From assembly GCA_903813345.2 (NCBI GenBank), contig CAIIXF020000008.1, positions 17,962,822 to 18,026,821 of the forward strand: 64,000 bases of DNA, read 5' to 3'. Source of the DNA: Owenia fusiformis (taxonomy: Eukaryota; Annelida; Polychaeta; Sabellida; Oweniidae). Shown one piece after another: positions 42,701 through 52,185 of this stretch; the stretch's first letter is position 1; every line of letters begins with the position of its first letter. The notes under the pieces were generated by a model, which did not search any database, was not told the DNA's origin, and saw only the letters and a list, made by a program, of their open reading frames with translations. A program made the position numbers and the translations under genes.

Positions 42701-45700
42701 AAGCTATTTCTTATATATAAAATGCCATACCAGCGTATTTATACTTTAATTCACACCTGTACTTTAAATCAAAATAAAACCCAAACTTTGAATAAAAAAA
42801 TATATGAACATTCATTGTTTTGTAATTTCGTAATGTAATATATATTTCTATGTTATAGGGTATCTGTCCTGGTGTCGTAACACATACCTAGCATCAGCAG
42901 TGGCTGTAGCCTGCTTCTCTCAGGGTAGTGCAGTCCCATATGCTCCGTATGCAGCAGACAGTAAGACTTTAGCTACTTATATATACTCCTCAAAAAAAGT
43001 TAAGGACCAGTGGTTTTCCTCATAGGTTAACATGTTAACCCCCATATTTGTTTGAACGACTATTTTCTAAGCGGGGAACAAAAGAAATCGCAATAAAGAA
43101 AATAAATCTGTATCTTGATTCCATTCCCTATAAAGTCGGCAACATTTTAGTAGCCCAATTTACATTACACGCAGCATTTCAAGACATTTTGGCTAAAACA
43201 TTTTAGAAAAATTAAGTTGAGTTTACATTATCATTTTCAAGACGTCTTAGGAAATAAGATCGAGTTTACACCTGTTTTCCTAAAACGTCTTAGAGATGTA
43301 GGTATACATGTAAAATGAAAAAAGCAGTTCAGTACTGGTTGAACGACGGTTCAGTCAATATAGCTATTCCTTTTCTGCTTCTATACTTTGTACCCGACTT
43401 TGTACTCAAGAATGCATCGGTTTCAGAAAAATATGTCCTAAAGACAGCATTGTTAAAAGCATGAAAGAGAGCAGGAAGATTTTATGCATAAATTAGGATT
43501 ATGATAAATCGCCAGGAAAATAAGTTCTTCTCGATAATTTTTGCATGATATTGGGAACAAAGGATAAGACAAAATAAAGGATTATGCGACATATGTAAAT
43601 GGAAAGTTTCAAATGTTTCGTTCGGCGCAACGCAAAAAACCGGGCTAAGAGCTCTTAGCTAAAACCGATGGGTTTACACTCGCTTGTAAAACGTTTTAAC
43701 GCTAAGACGTCTTGGCTATGACTAGGGTCCTAAAATGTTTTAGCTAAGCGCTCTTAGCCGAGAGCTCTTGAGTAAATCTGGATTTACATTACATTTGTAA
43801 AACGTTTTGACGCTAAAACATTTTAGCTAAGACGTCTTAGTGCGCTAGTGTAAATCCAACAAATGTTATATCTCCATTACATTGGGTCAAAATTGATGAA
43901 TTTCATGAAATTTAACAAAAATGGCAGATCCCATGTTAGACAAATGGGGAATGGATGGGTTGCCATAAGTCATATGAGGAACGATCAATCCATCCGATTG
44001 CTTTCAAAATTTCAAAATTTAAGAGACAATTAAATTTGCTATATTGTCCACTGGACAAAAATATGATTTAATTTTCCAGGTTTTACAAAAAATAATGGTT
44101 TCAAATTTAGTAATTCTTTTAAGGATCCCTTATTGAAATAACACAGGTGGTCAGTGAGGTGGTCAAAATTACTCTATATCGCTAATTTTACCAATAGGAG
44201 CTAGACATTTAGCATGTAAAATGTAAAATCATTCGATTTTCTACCCAGAAATTTTTTTCAACAAATGTTTCACGGAATAGATATCCCAACATGCCAAAAA
44301 TTTAGTTGCCCCTAAGCCACCATTCCCAATTTGTTTAACATGGGATCTGCCATTTTTGTTAAAGGACGATTCTCGGTTTGGAGAACGAAGTCCATCAATC
44401 TGAATGAGCATTATCCCTGCTTCAGACAAATTTGATTTTTTTTACATAATATAGATTTGAATGTCCTCTTTTGAATTAGTAATAATTTAATTTGGGTAAT
44501 ATTTCTAGATTTTTCGTAAAAAAAATATTAGCGCAGTACACTGATGAACTTCTTTTCCCAAATCGAGACTTGTATTTTATTGAATCGGTCTAATTGAGCG
44601 TTATCCCTGCTTCAGACCAATTTGTTATTTTTACATCTTGTAGATTTAAATGTCCTCTTTTGAATATTCATAGTTTAATTTGGGTAATATTTCTATATTT
44701 TTCATGAAAAAAATTATTAGCCCAGGAGACTGTTCTCCAAACCGAGAATCGTCCTTTCATGAAATTCATCAATATGACATCAAAGGAGCACGTAGGTTAT
44801 CGCAAACAATTTCAAAAGATTCTAACTTGAATTATGAATATTTTCTGATCATGAACATGGGTGTATCTTTTAGATCCATTCATTATCTTCAAGAAAAGTA
44901 TATACAATGATAATTTAATTAATCAGAAGGGGCAATGGACCAATCAACATACTTTTTCAAAAATGTTGACCCAATTTTCACTAAAAATGCTACCTTATAT
45001 TATATTGTTGAATGCATAATTAGAATGGGCTTTGAGACATGTTTGATTTCTTAAAAGGAAAAGTTGATTGCTCCAGTGACTTTAAAGATATTCAATTTAT
45101 ATGACCAAAATGAACTGAAACCAATGGATAGCATGATACTTCTCAACTGAGAAATAACATGGAGAACCCTTATCCTAAAGCAATTAAGTTTTTCTTTCAA
45201 GAAATATTTGATATATCAAAATAAAATATAGTTGTAATGCATTAAACACTGTAAAAAATGATTGCATTTTTGGTGAAAATGGGTTCAACATCTTTGAAAA
45301 CGTTTGTTGATGGGTTGATTGCTAGTTAAATATCTCCACGTTTGTTTGACTTTATTATTACTGTATATAATTTTATTTGAGATAATGAATTGATCTAAAA
45401 TATAAACCTGTCTTCAATGTCAGAAAATAGTCATAATCGAAGATAAAACCTTCTAAAATTGTTTGCGATAACCAAAGTGCTCCTTTTGACCCAATATAAT
45501 GGAGATATAACATTGAAATGTTGCGGACTTTATAGGGAATACAATCAAGATACAGATTTATTTACTTTATTGGGATTTCTTTTGTTCCCCGCTTAGAAAA
45601 TAGTCATTCAAACAAATATGGGGGTTAACATGTAAACCCATGAGGCAAACCACTGGTCCTTAACTTTTTTGAGGAGTATAAATTAAGAGCATAACTGAAA

Positions 45701-46961
45701 TCTATTATACCAATTGTGCAATTATGAAACCGTGAACACTTACTCATCGGAACACTTTTGTCTGGTCCCAGTCGTGACCCCAGTGATCTCCCCAGCATTA
45801 AAGCAAGTTGGCGCATCACTAGGCTTGCATCCACCTGAAAATCCATTCGCACCAACTTGAAAATGAGAAAAAACATATTGGCATATTTTGACCAATTTTG
45901 GTCTACATTGTGAAAATGAGAATTTTTTGCACCCACCTGAGAAAAAATCCTGGGGAGATCACTCAGGGCCCGATCAGACGGGTTTTAAGACTAATGGGAT
46001 TTATCACTGGGATACGCACCGGGATATGTGCATAAAACGTACCAAGTTCATATAAAGGTCAGGTGATATGGTGGGATACTTCACAAACCCCTAAAAATCA
46101 TGCACTAAATGATATCAGCATTGAGCTTGTGTGGTGAATGTAACATGGAAGTGAAAAAGTAACTCTTTTATGAGAGGTGTACTGGACACTTACGCCATCT
46201 TTTTAATCAAACAATTTCAATTGATGTGAATGTACCAATAATGAGTTTTAAATCAGATTCCTGAAAAAGCATGAAGCCCAAGTATAGAATCGAACATAGC
46301 CTTGCCCAAGTCGGTCTATTTTACTTATCTTGATTTCTATTATGACTATTATGGTAATAATTCAAGATCAGATAAGTAAAAAGATTCCGACTTGGGCAAG
46401 GCTAAATCGAACATTACTTTTGTTATATTATTTCTAGCAGATGCTTTTTATGTCACCACCACATAAGTGGTGACTTATTGTCATAGTCTCCAAATATTGT
46501 GAATGCTGTTCGGTGGTCTGAGTTAGGCATTTGCTGTTCCGTGGTTGACATCTGTAACAAATGGCAGGTTGTGACATTTTGCATGTTAATGCCTTGTTTA
46601 ATTTTATATGAGGCTAGTAAAAGGAAGAAGGCTTTTTTTGCTTGTTATTAGATTAGATACATTAAAATATCCAGGTCAAGACACAAGACTGAATGCTGCA
46701 ATCTTAATTTCAGTTTTATTCCTTATGGGAGGCCTTAACCTTACACTTGGTACAGTAACATATGTTAGTCAACTTGTACAACTACGAGATGTCATCTATA
46801 TGTCCAGATTAACGACATTGACGCATAGCAGCATGGCGATCCTACATCTACTGCTCTGGTTCACTGCAGTCATCGTCTATATGGGGTATGGAGATGAAGA
46901 TGACATTGTAATAGTCGCAACAAAGGACCCTGATTGCGATTGTGATATGAAGAAAGTCTGA
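39338..46961 (+). CDS. TMEM160-like small multi-pass membrane protein, four exons
   Basis: Exons 39338-39712, 42324-42348, 42859-42960 and 46657-46961 join with GT-AG borders in phases 0, 1 and 1 to give 268 residues. A basic, Ser/Cys-containing N-terminus (MNKLRHFYCSSLTRN) could target mitochondria. A charged region follows, then YLSWCRNTYLASAVAVACFS, then two further hydrophobic stretches (NAAILISVLFLMGGLNLTLG and MAILHLLLWFTAVIVYMGYG). The YLSW-RN motif at the first helix and the overall layout resemble TMEM160, a mitochondrial inner-membrane protein; I recognise this by pattern, not by a search. It is longer than vertebrate TMEM160 (about 190 residues) because of the N-terminal part. A TATA-less start lies 1.6 kb from SRF in divergent orientation. 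A likely poly(A) signal is at 47308. Confidence 0.62.
39713..42323. other. TMEM160-like intron 1
   Basis: Segment 39860-39960 contains two units of the 'gaccttcaatgacctt' repeat also found at 54560-55200, and 39789-39835 carries a 'gtggcgtagctg' terminus-like string. Otherwise AT-rich without exons that I recognise. Confidence 0.5.
42324..42348 (+). CDS. TMEM160-like exon 2 (25-nt microexon)
   Basis: Acceptor GATTACAG|ATGATTCGG, donor GAAAATG|GTAAGT; eight codons plus one base (MIRLANEN). It is needed to join exon 1 (phase 0) to exon 3 (phase 1). Confidence 0.6.
42859..42960 (+). CDS. TMEM160-like exon 3
   Basis: Acceptor TGTTATAG|GGTATC, donor GCAGACA|GTAAGA, phase 1-1. Encodes the first hydrophobic segment after YLSWCRN. 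Confidence 0.7.
43150..43858. mobile_element. Nested element rich in palindromic decamers (left arm only)
   Basis: Absent from the right arm, where the corresponding sequence is uninterrupted (near 45495-45530). Inverted outer blocks of the type TTTACATTACACGCAGCATT and its relative (TTTACACTAGCGCACTAAGA in complement). The interior has repeated palindromes AAGACGTCTT, AAAACGTTTT, AAGAGCTCTT and variants. The exact ends and target duplication are not resolved. Confidence 0.65.
44364..44754. mobile_element. Spy-like non-autonomous element (copy 2), right arm only
   Basis: Ends GGACGATTCTCGGTTTGGAG and its complement, internally matching the copy at 22077-22464. The other arm of the foldback preserves the unoccupied sequence; its complement reads TTTTTGTTAAA|TTTCATGAAA. 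Here the element lies exactly between TTTTTGTTAAA and TTTCATGAAA, with no base gained or lost. Confidence 0.88.
45677..46445. other. TMEM160-like intron 3, downstream part
   Basis: 46290-46415 folds into a hairpin with ~50-nt arms (CTTGCCCAAGTCGG...CCGACTTGGGCAAG), probably a short palindromic element. Nothing else recognised. Confidence 0.5.
46446..46598 (+). repeat. Hairpin-ended dispersed repeat (TMEM160-like intron 3)
   Basis: Same family as the SRF copies, in gene orientation: TATGTCACCACCACATAAGT(GG), then 'ctgtaacaaatggcaggttg', ending 'catgttaatgccttg'. Ends about 60 nt before the exon 4 acceptor. Confidence 0.85.
46657..46961 (+). CDS. TMEM160-like exon 4 (terminal)
   Basis: Acceptor ATTAGATTAG|ATACATT; the upstream ATTAG is unusable because it would put TAG in frame. 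Encodes two transmembrane segments and an acidic tail (GDEDD...DCDCDMKKV), then TGA. Confidence 0.7.
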
Positions 46962-47115
46962 TTATGGACTACTGTATGAAGGAGTTAAGACATGGCTTAT
47001 GCTCTACATGTCCCGGTGTTTTTTATTAAATAGATTATATTGTTCTTATCTTTTTGATTATCTTCCATAAAGGTGTAGTCATTAATGTGCAAATTGCTCA
47101 AAACAGAACCAAAAT
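46962..47115. other. Probable 3' UTR start of the TMEM160-like gene
   Basis: Follows the stop codon; the nearest AATAAA is at 47308-47313, inside the palindromic element that begins at 47116. Confidence 0.4.
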
Positions 47116-47629
47116 CACACTGGAATAGCCTGACAATGGTAAAGTCAGATACCGTTGTCACAAATGGCGGACATAACCATCCCTTCTATTAGATTTCCAT
47201 GAACTGTTTGTTTAATAGAGCAACTAGATTAAATTCCTTTGGTACTGTAATTACTCAGTGTTTTTCTACTGATCATATACACGTAGTTAAATATGTTCTA
47301 CCATGGAAATAAAGTTTTAATTCTTCCGATCGGAATATGACATGACATGACAATACATCCACCATAGTCCGTTGTCACATCTTACCATTTGCCGTTGTCT
47401 TTGTAAATTATTTCAAATTTAGATTCCGTGGCGATTCATGACCCCATTGGATAGAAATTGGGATTTCATATAATACATCATCACACGATCTTAACACATG
47501 CACAGAATTAGCGACGATAAAGTCCCATGAAACGAGGATCAAGAGAGATTAAAGAGTTGAAGCGACAATTATGTCCGCCATTTGTGACAACGGTATCTGA
47601 CTTTACCGTTGTCAGGCTATTCCGGTGTG
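47116..47629. mobile_element. Non-autonomous element with ~60-bp inverted ends and AAAAT duplication
   Basis: Ends CACACTGGAATAGCCTGACA and its near-complement, inverted over about 60 bp. AAAAT occurs directly on both sides (47111-47115 and 47630-47634), suggesting a 5-bp target duplication. No coding sequence. Confidence 0.75.
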
Positions 47630-49256
47630 AAAATAGAATAACCGTGTAATTTAAAGTAGGACTATCACACAACATGCACAATGTAAAGCAATCACCTAAA
47701 AATGTCTGAACTAATTAATTCTGCTTTAAATAGCTTGTTTACCTAAACAATCAATGAGCTTTGCTTTATTGAATTAAATGGACTTTATTTGAATGTTTTT
47801 TCCAAATGCCTGAACTTGCATTTTTAAAGGAGCTTTCCAATCAGAAGTGCAGTCACTGCAATTTCTGCCAACAACATGTAAATGTACATAAGTAGTTGTC
47901 ATTTATTTCATATTTTGATAGACCTTTACAGTAAATCATGCCACCTTTTGATACATCAATGAACCTTTGATATATGGCTAGATTGATGATGTCATTGGTT
48001 GTTCTTTTTCGAAATTAGCAATAAGTAAGTCCTGTTTTTGCTTGGACAGATTGGCTGCGTTTTTGAACTGTCCGTGGCGCAAATCAGTGCACTTAGATGA
48101 ACTGTTTTTGTAAAACGTCTGACCATGTTGTGACCATGTTGTTCACTCCACAGGGCCTATTGATCTTTTTCCTGATACCTGGGGAGATATAACTCATATA
48201 AATATTACGTAACAGACTTGCGCCTCGGACATTCAAAAACACAGCCATTACCAACAGCCAATGACATCATCAATCTAGCAGAATATATCATCGTTTCTTT
48301 CATTGACAAATATGTACAGGTAGGTGGCAGCATTGAGCATTTATTGGAAAGGTCTATTCCCATGAAGGCAATGCCAGCTACTAGTTTGCTCATTAAAATC
48401 TTATCAGATTAAGAACTGTTAAATCTTAGTAGAGTGTAGTAGTTCTTACTGGACCCTAAGGGTAGTGCAAGAATTTTTCTCCAACTGTCTCAGTATTTAA
48501 GCTTGTACTACCAAAACAATGGATGCAATAAATATATTTGTTAAGTAGAAATTCAGAATCATACTTAATTTTTATGTCACCACTAGAAGTGGTCTCCAAC
48601 TTTTTTGTTGATGGTATTTGGCGGTTGGTGTTCGGCATCTTTAACAAATGGCAGGTGGTGACATTTACAAAATGCTTTTGCCAGTATTGGAGTATCTGGC
48701 TCTAAAGGAACAAGAAGTGATAGAGAGTATAAAATGTTTGAGCAATATTTTAGTCCATCAGTTTTCCTATCATCTTACTTTTATTTCCTCAAAAATGAAT
48801 GAAGATATCTGATTAAATTCAGTGTGGTTCAAAAAGTAAAAGTTCTGTGTACAGTTAACAAATGTTCACATTTTTGGACCACCCTGTAGTTATTGAAAAT
48901 TGTAGATACATGTATAAAATTGCAGAATAATGTGCATACTACTCGTAATTAGATTTGCAAAGGAGACGTCACTTAAAATTCTTCTCCATAACATCTAGTC
49001 CCTTCCATACACAAATGCTGAACACTAAAACTTGCATACAAGGAACGCTCTCTGGATTGGCCAAAATGTAGAGTGCAACCAATTTTCTATGTTCCTTGTG
49101 ATCGGGTGAATTTTCAAAACTTGCTCAGCTGAAATCTCTTAAGTCCATTTTATCTTCAAAAATCACAGAACATGTTCTGACTTATTTTGTTTGACTTATT
49201 ATATTTTCTCCCAGTTCTGAAAAAGTATGAGAACAATAGATTATTCAGTTATTCAC
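47630..49256. other. Intergenic stretch with one hairpin repeat copy
   Basis: 48572-48675 is another copy of the hairpin-ended repeat ('ttttatgtcaccactagaag', 'aacaaatggcaggtggtgac'). A lone 'ttggaccaccctgtag' transposon terminus lies at 48873-48888. No gene recognised; part may be the carotenoid oxygenase 3' UTR. Confidence 0.5.
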
Positions 49257-50654
49257 TTATTCATTTGGAAAAAAACGTCCGTGTATTGTCAAAGGAACAG
49301 GTGTGGGTAAATATATTTTGTTCACTGTCTTCATGGTTTTCGCATTTAGGATCAATAAATATGATTTTTCTTTTTCACCGTCTAGAACGAGACTCATGAT
49401 TATCCCATCATCCTCAGATGACCCTCCGATCTCATTGGATGGATTTGGAACAAACCAAGGTTCTGTAGGATAGTGATTGTTCATGCTCCAAACGGCATCA
49501 CGTGATCCTCCACAAACGTCTTTCTTAACCAATGATATGTCACTTAAGTTAATGCCGTCATTTTTCATTGCTTGCCCATAAATATAGCAATATTTATGGT
49601 GTCTGAATTTCTCATTTATTACTGGCATATCAAGTCTATTAACTGACCCCATTTTGCTACGCTTTATATTGCTCCCGAACGTGTAAGGTACCACCCGTCC
49701 AAGCTTTAAGTCTATCGTGTACCTCTTTAACACATTGTTTGCGCGGATTTGGTTCCTTTTATTTCTGTCACTTAGTGTGTCAACTGTAAATTGTTTGATG
49801 GAGTTGATATCTGGGTATGTTATCACATCAACTTTGATCTTGCCGCTTCGTGTTTCATACGCATTGACGTGATGTAAATTGAACGCACGTTCTGTTTGTA
49901 GTTTTGTGACATGACCATCTTTGATTTTCACGACGTAAACGTCAGTTTGCTTGTCCTTGTGCCAGTCTAAGCTGCCCATTGCATTGAATGATTTTAGAAT
50001 ATTCGCAACGCTAACGTACACAGGATTGGCAAATATTATGACGTAACGTTCTGTGGCGGCGAATGAGTGAACGTAGTGAACGTTATCAACGTCAATGCTA
50101 GTGATTACTTCCCTGTCCCCGGATGATCTGATTCGAACGACGTGAAGCTTGTTTGAACGACCAGGAAAGATTCCAAAACTTGAAGCGATTATGATATCAT
50201 TTGACGTTCCATATTCCGGCAATGGATGCGCTGTTGATAAAAGAGGAATGAAACTCAGTTTATTGATGTCAATGTCCGCGTCAATCTTTTCCGCTTTCGA
50301 AAGATCGCCTGTGTCTATCTTGTAATTAACCCAGAAGTCACTAAGAGTTACAGTTTCTTTAGCGGAACCATTACCAAAGCTGTATATGTTAATGTTGGTA
50401 TTGTCCACACCATTGTACAGCGCCTGTGCACTTTCAAAATACCCAAATGGTGGTTCGACTGGTCCGAATGTGAGGTAGGGGTACACATTGTCGTTATCAA
50501 TCGACTTTGAATATCCCTCACTTCTTAAAAACTTCGAGGAAAATTTTATCTTTCCATTATGAGTAAACTTTATGGTCGTGATTTTTGAGTAGGCATCAAA
50601 TGCGTGGATGAATCTCCGTGGTCCGATTTCAAAACGTCCAAGTCCATTTCGAAC
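49257..50654 (-). CDS. Carotenoid oxygenase-like exon 2 (catalytic propeller)
   Basis: Acceptor TTGTTTCAG|GTTCGA; one 1398-nt exon holds almost the whole propeller and the stop codon. The frame continues upstream of the acceptor, but that part is intron (it includes a 'acagggtgggcaaatag' transposon terminus at 50811). Confidence 0.85.
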   Translation of the reverse strand, partial: VRNGLGRFEIGPRRFIHAFDAYSKITTIKFTHNGKIKFSSKFLRSEGYSKSIDNDNVYPYLTFGPVEPPFGYFESAQALYNGVDNTNINIYSFGNGSAKETVTLSDFWVNYKIDTGDLSKAEKIDADIDINKLSFIPLLSTAHPLPEYGTSNDIIIASSFGIFPGRSNKLHVVRIRSSGDREVITSIDVDNVHYVHSFAATERYVIIFANPVYVSVANILKSFNAMGSLDWHKDKQTDVYVVKIKDGHVTKLQTERAFNLHHVNAYETRSGKIKVDVITYPDINSIKQFTVDTLSDRNKRNQIRANNVLKRYTIDLKLGRVVPYTFGSNIKRSKMGSVNRLDMPVINEKFRHHKYCYIYGQAMKNDGINLSDISLVKKDVCGGSRDAVWSMNNHYPTEPWFVPNPSNEIGGSSEDDGIIMSLVLDGEKEKSYLLILNAKTMKTVNKIYLPTPVPLTIHGRFFPNE

Positions 50655-52107
50655 CTGAAACAAATGCACATAAAACATCAAATCGATAAAAGATGACTGA
50701 TACATGTAGTATACTCCAGAGGACGCTGTAAGGACTACTGGACGTGTGATTTTTTGACGAGGAGTAGGCGTTTTGAAAAAGATGTGTTTTTGATTGACGT
50801 TGTGTAAGTACAGGGTGGGCAAATAGAAATGGGACAGAACATTATATTTAAAAGACCAAATATGGACCAAATGTCATAACAATTAGGGACTATAAAGTTT
50901 GAACATTTCTGTGTATGAGTGTAGAATTCTCCCCGAACGCTTCATCTGCTATTGTCTGTGACAAATATATGTTATTACATTATTTATGCATTTGGCTGTT
51001 GATTGTCACATTCAACCCCTTGGCAAAACACATCCTCCGAAAACAGGCCTCTAGAACTCGTACATCTTCTTCTGGAAGAAGGAAGGAACTTAGTGGATGA
51101 TGTCTGGGGCCTTGCGTTCGGAGGATGGGGGCAAACATATCCAGCTCGTCACCGAATCACCAATATGTGATTAGATATGATCTTGCCACGTGCTTACAAG
51201 CCGGTATATTCGTTATTTGATTCACTTGGTCGAAACTATTTGATACCAATTTATCAATTATTTTTCAATTGTCTTTATTTTGTTTTTATCGGTATGCTAT
51301 CAGTCAGTGATATTTCTGATCGATCATAGAGATTCTGGCAATATTTTGTCGTTCAATTTATCAGACGAGGCATATGCGAATTATATGTTTGGTTTCTGTC
51401 AAGTTCTGTCAATCCATCGAATATATGCGTATGATAAACGAATTTTTATTGCGTGCCAAAATGTTCTTAAGAAGAGCATTTATTCTGTTTAATGTTGAAT
51501 TAAAACAAAACAAAACAATTCTTAATTGTGTAATCATGGGCTGGGCAAATGGTTCTCGAGTTATCGCTTTATCTACTAGTAGGTGTAAAATGCACATGTT
51601 TGCACTCTATCAATTCGCTTCGCTCGCTTGAATTACGATATGATAAATATATTGCCAATAAAATGATCCATCTAAACTACCACAGAGTTATTCTATATTT
51701 TTCAAACTTCTTTGCTAACTTATTTTTGCTTCCATATGTAGAATCTTCACTGTTGAAAGTCTAATTTTTAATTAAGTCTAATTGATAATTGTTAAGGCTT
51801 CAGAACTTACCAGCGTTCCCCTCAACCAGGTAGGTATTGGGCGCTCAGCTGTTACCTCAAAATCTTCATATTCGTCTTCATTTGTGGTGAACAATAGTTC
51901 AAATCCTTTATCTTTGGTAGACATCTTATCTTTATCATTGCGTCTTTGGTTGTCCCCCATCTCGTGTCCATTTCGAAATGTCTTCCTCGTCTCCGATAAA
52001 CTTTCTCCGAAATTGGGAATTTTGTTTGAATACGAGACCATCTTTGTATCAACCGTGACCATCATCATAAGAAAACATATTAAAAACCACATATTTGAAA
52101 ACATCAT
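49257..52107 (-). CDS. Carotenoid oxygenase-family protein (BCO/RPE65 superfamily) with signal peptide, two exons
   Basis: Exons 51811-52107 and 49257-50654 join at phase 0 (ACGCTG|GTAAGT and TTTCAG|GTTCGAAA) to give 564 residues. The junction restores the family motif PxWLRGTLVRNGLGRFE. The four iron-binding histidines of this seven-bladed propeller family appear in their usual contexts: TAHPLPEYG (H242), VHSF (H295), FNLHHVNAYE (H360/361) and HGRFFP (H557). TEPWFVP supplies the expected third-shell glutamate. The family cleaves or isomerises carotenoids/retinoids with Fe(II). Oddities: residues 1-21 (MMFSNMWFLICFLMMMVTVD) look like a secretory signal although most animal members are intracellular; a charged 50-residue insert precedes the core; two second-shell glutamates seem replaced (Ser and Asp, by eye), and HLFDG reads HAFDA. 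Substrate unknown. Confidence 0.82.
51811..52107 (-). CDS. Carotenoid oxygenase-like exon 1
   Basis: First ATG after an in-frame TAA; hydrophobic leader, then a Lys/Asp/Asn-rich linker, ending PIPTWLRGTL. Confidence 0.8.
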
Positions 52108-52154
52108 GAGTTAAAAGTTGTCAATAGTGGTGTCCTCGTGGAACTGTGAATATT

Positions 52155-52185
52155 CACAATGTTTAGTTATATATATATATAATTC
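52155..52185 (-). promoter_or_regulatory. TATA-like run upstream of the carotenoid oxygenase-like gene
   Basis: A TATATATATATAT run about 55-75 nt upstream of the start codon on the coding strand. Position is compatible with a TATA box, but simple AT runs are common in this window. Confidence 0.3.

Larger units (their letters stand above)
42986..45676. mobile_element. 2.7-kb Tc1-like foldback element in TMEM160-like intron 3
   Basis: TA-flanked ends CTCCTCAAAAAAAGTTAAGG and its complement; TACTCCTCAAAAAA-type ends are typical of Tc1/mariner derivatives. The arms are inverted copies: 'aagcggggaacaaaagaaat' near 43070 pairs with its complement near 45575, and 'aaaaatggcagatcccatgt' near 43917 with 44338. 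Each arm carries its own later insertion (about 43150-43858 left, 44364-44754 right). The element begins 25 nt after the exon 3 donor. No transposase found. Confidence 0.85.

Noticed and set aside
46290-46415. microRNA precursor
   Set aside because: The ~50-nt arms pair but length and near-perfect pairing fit a palindromic mobile fragment better; no evidence of processing.
51852-52114. Plus-strand and second minus-strand frames over carotenoid oxygenase exon 1
   Set aside because: Shadows of the real exon; the accepted frame joins exon 2 to rebuild the WLRGTLVRNGLGRFE motif.
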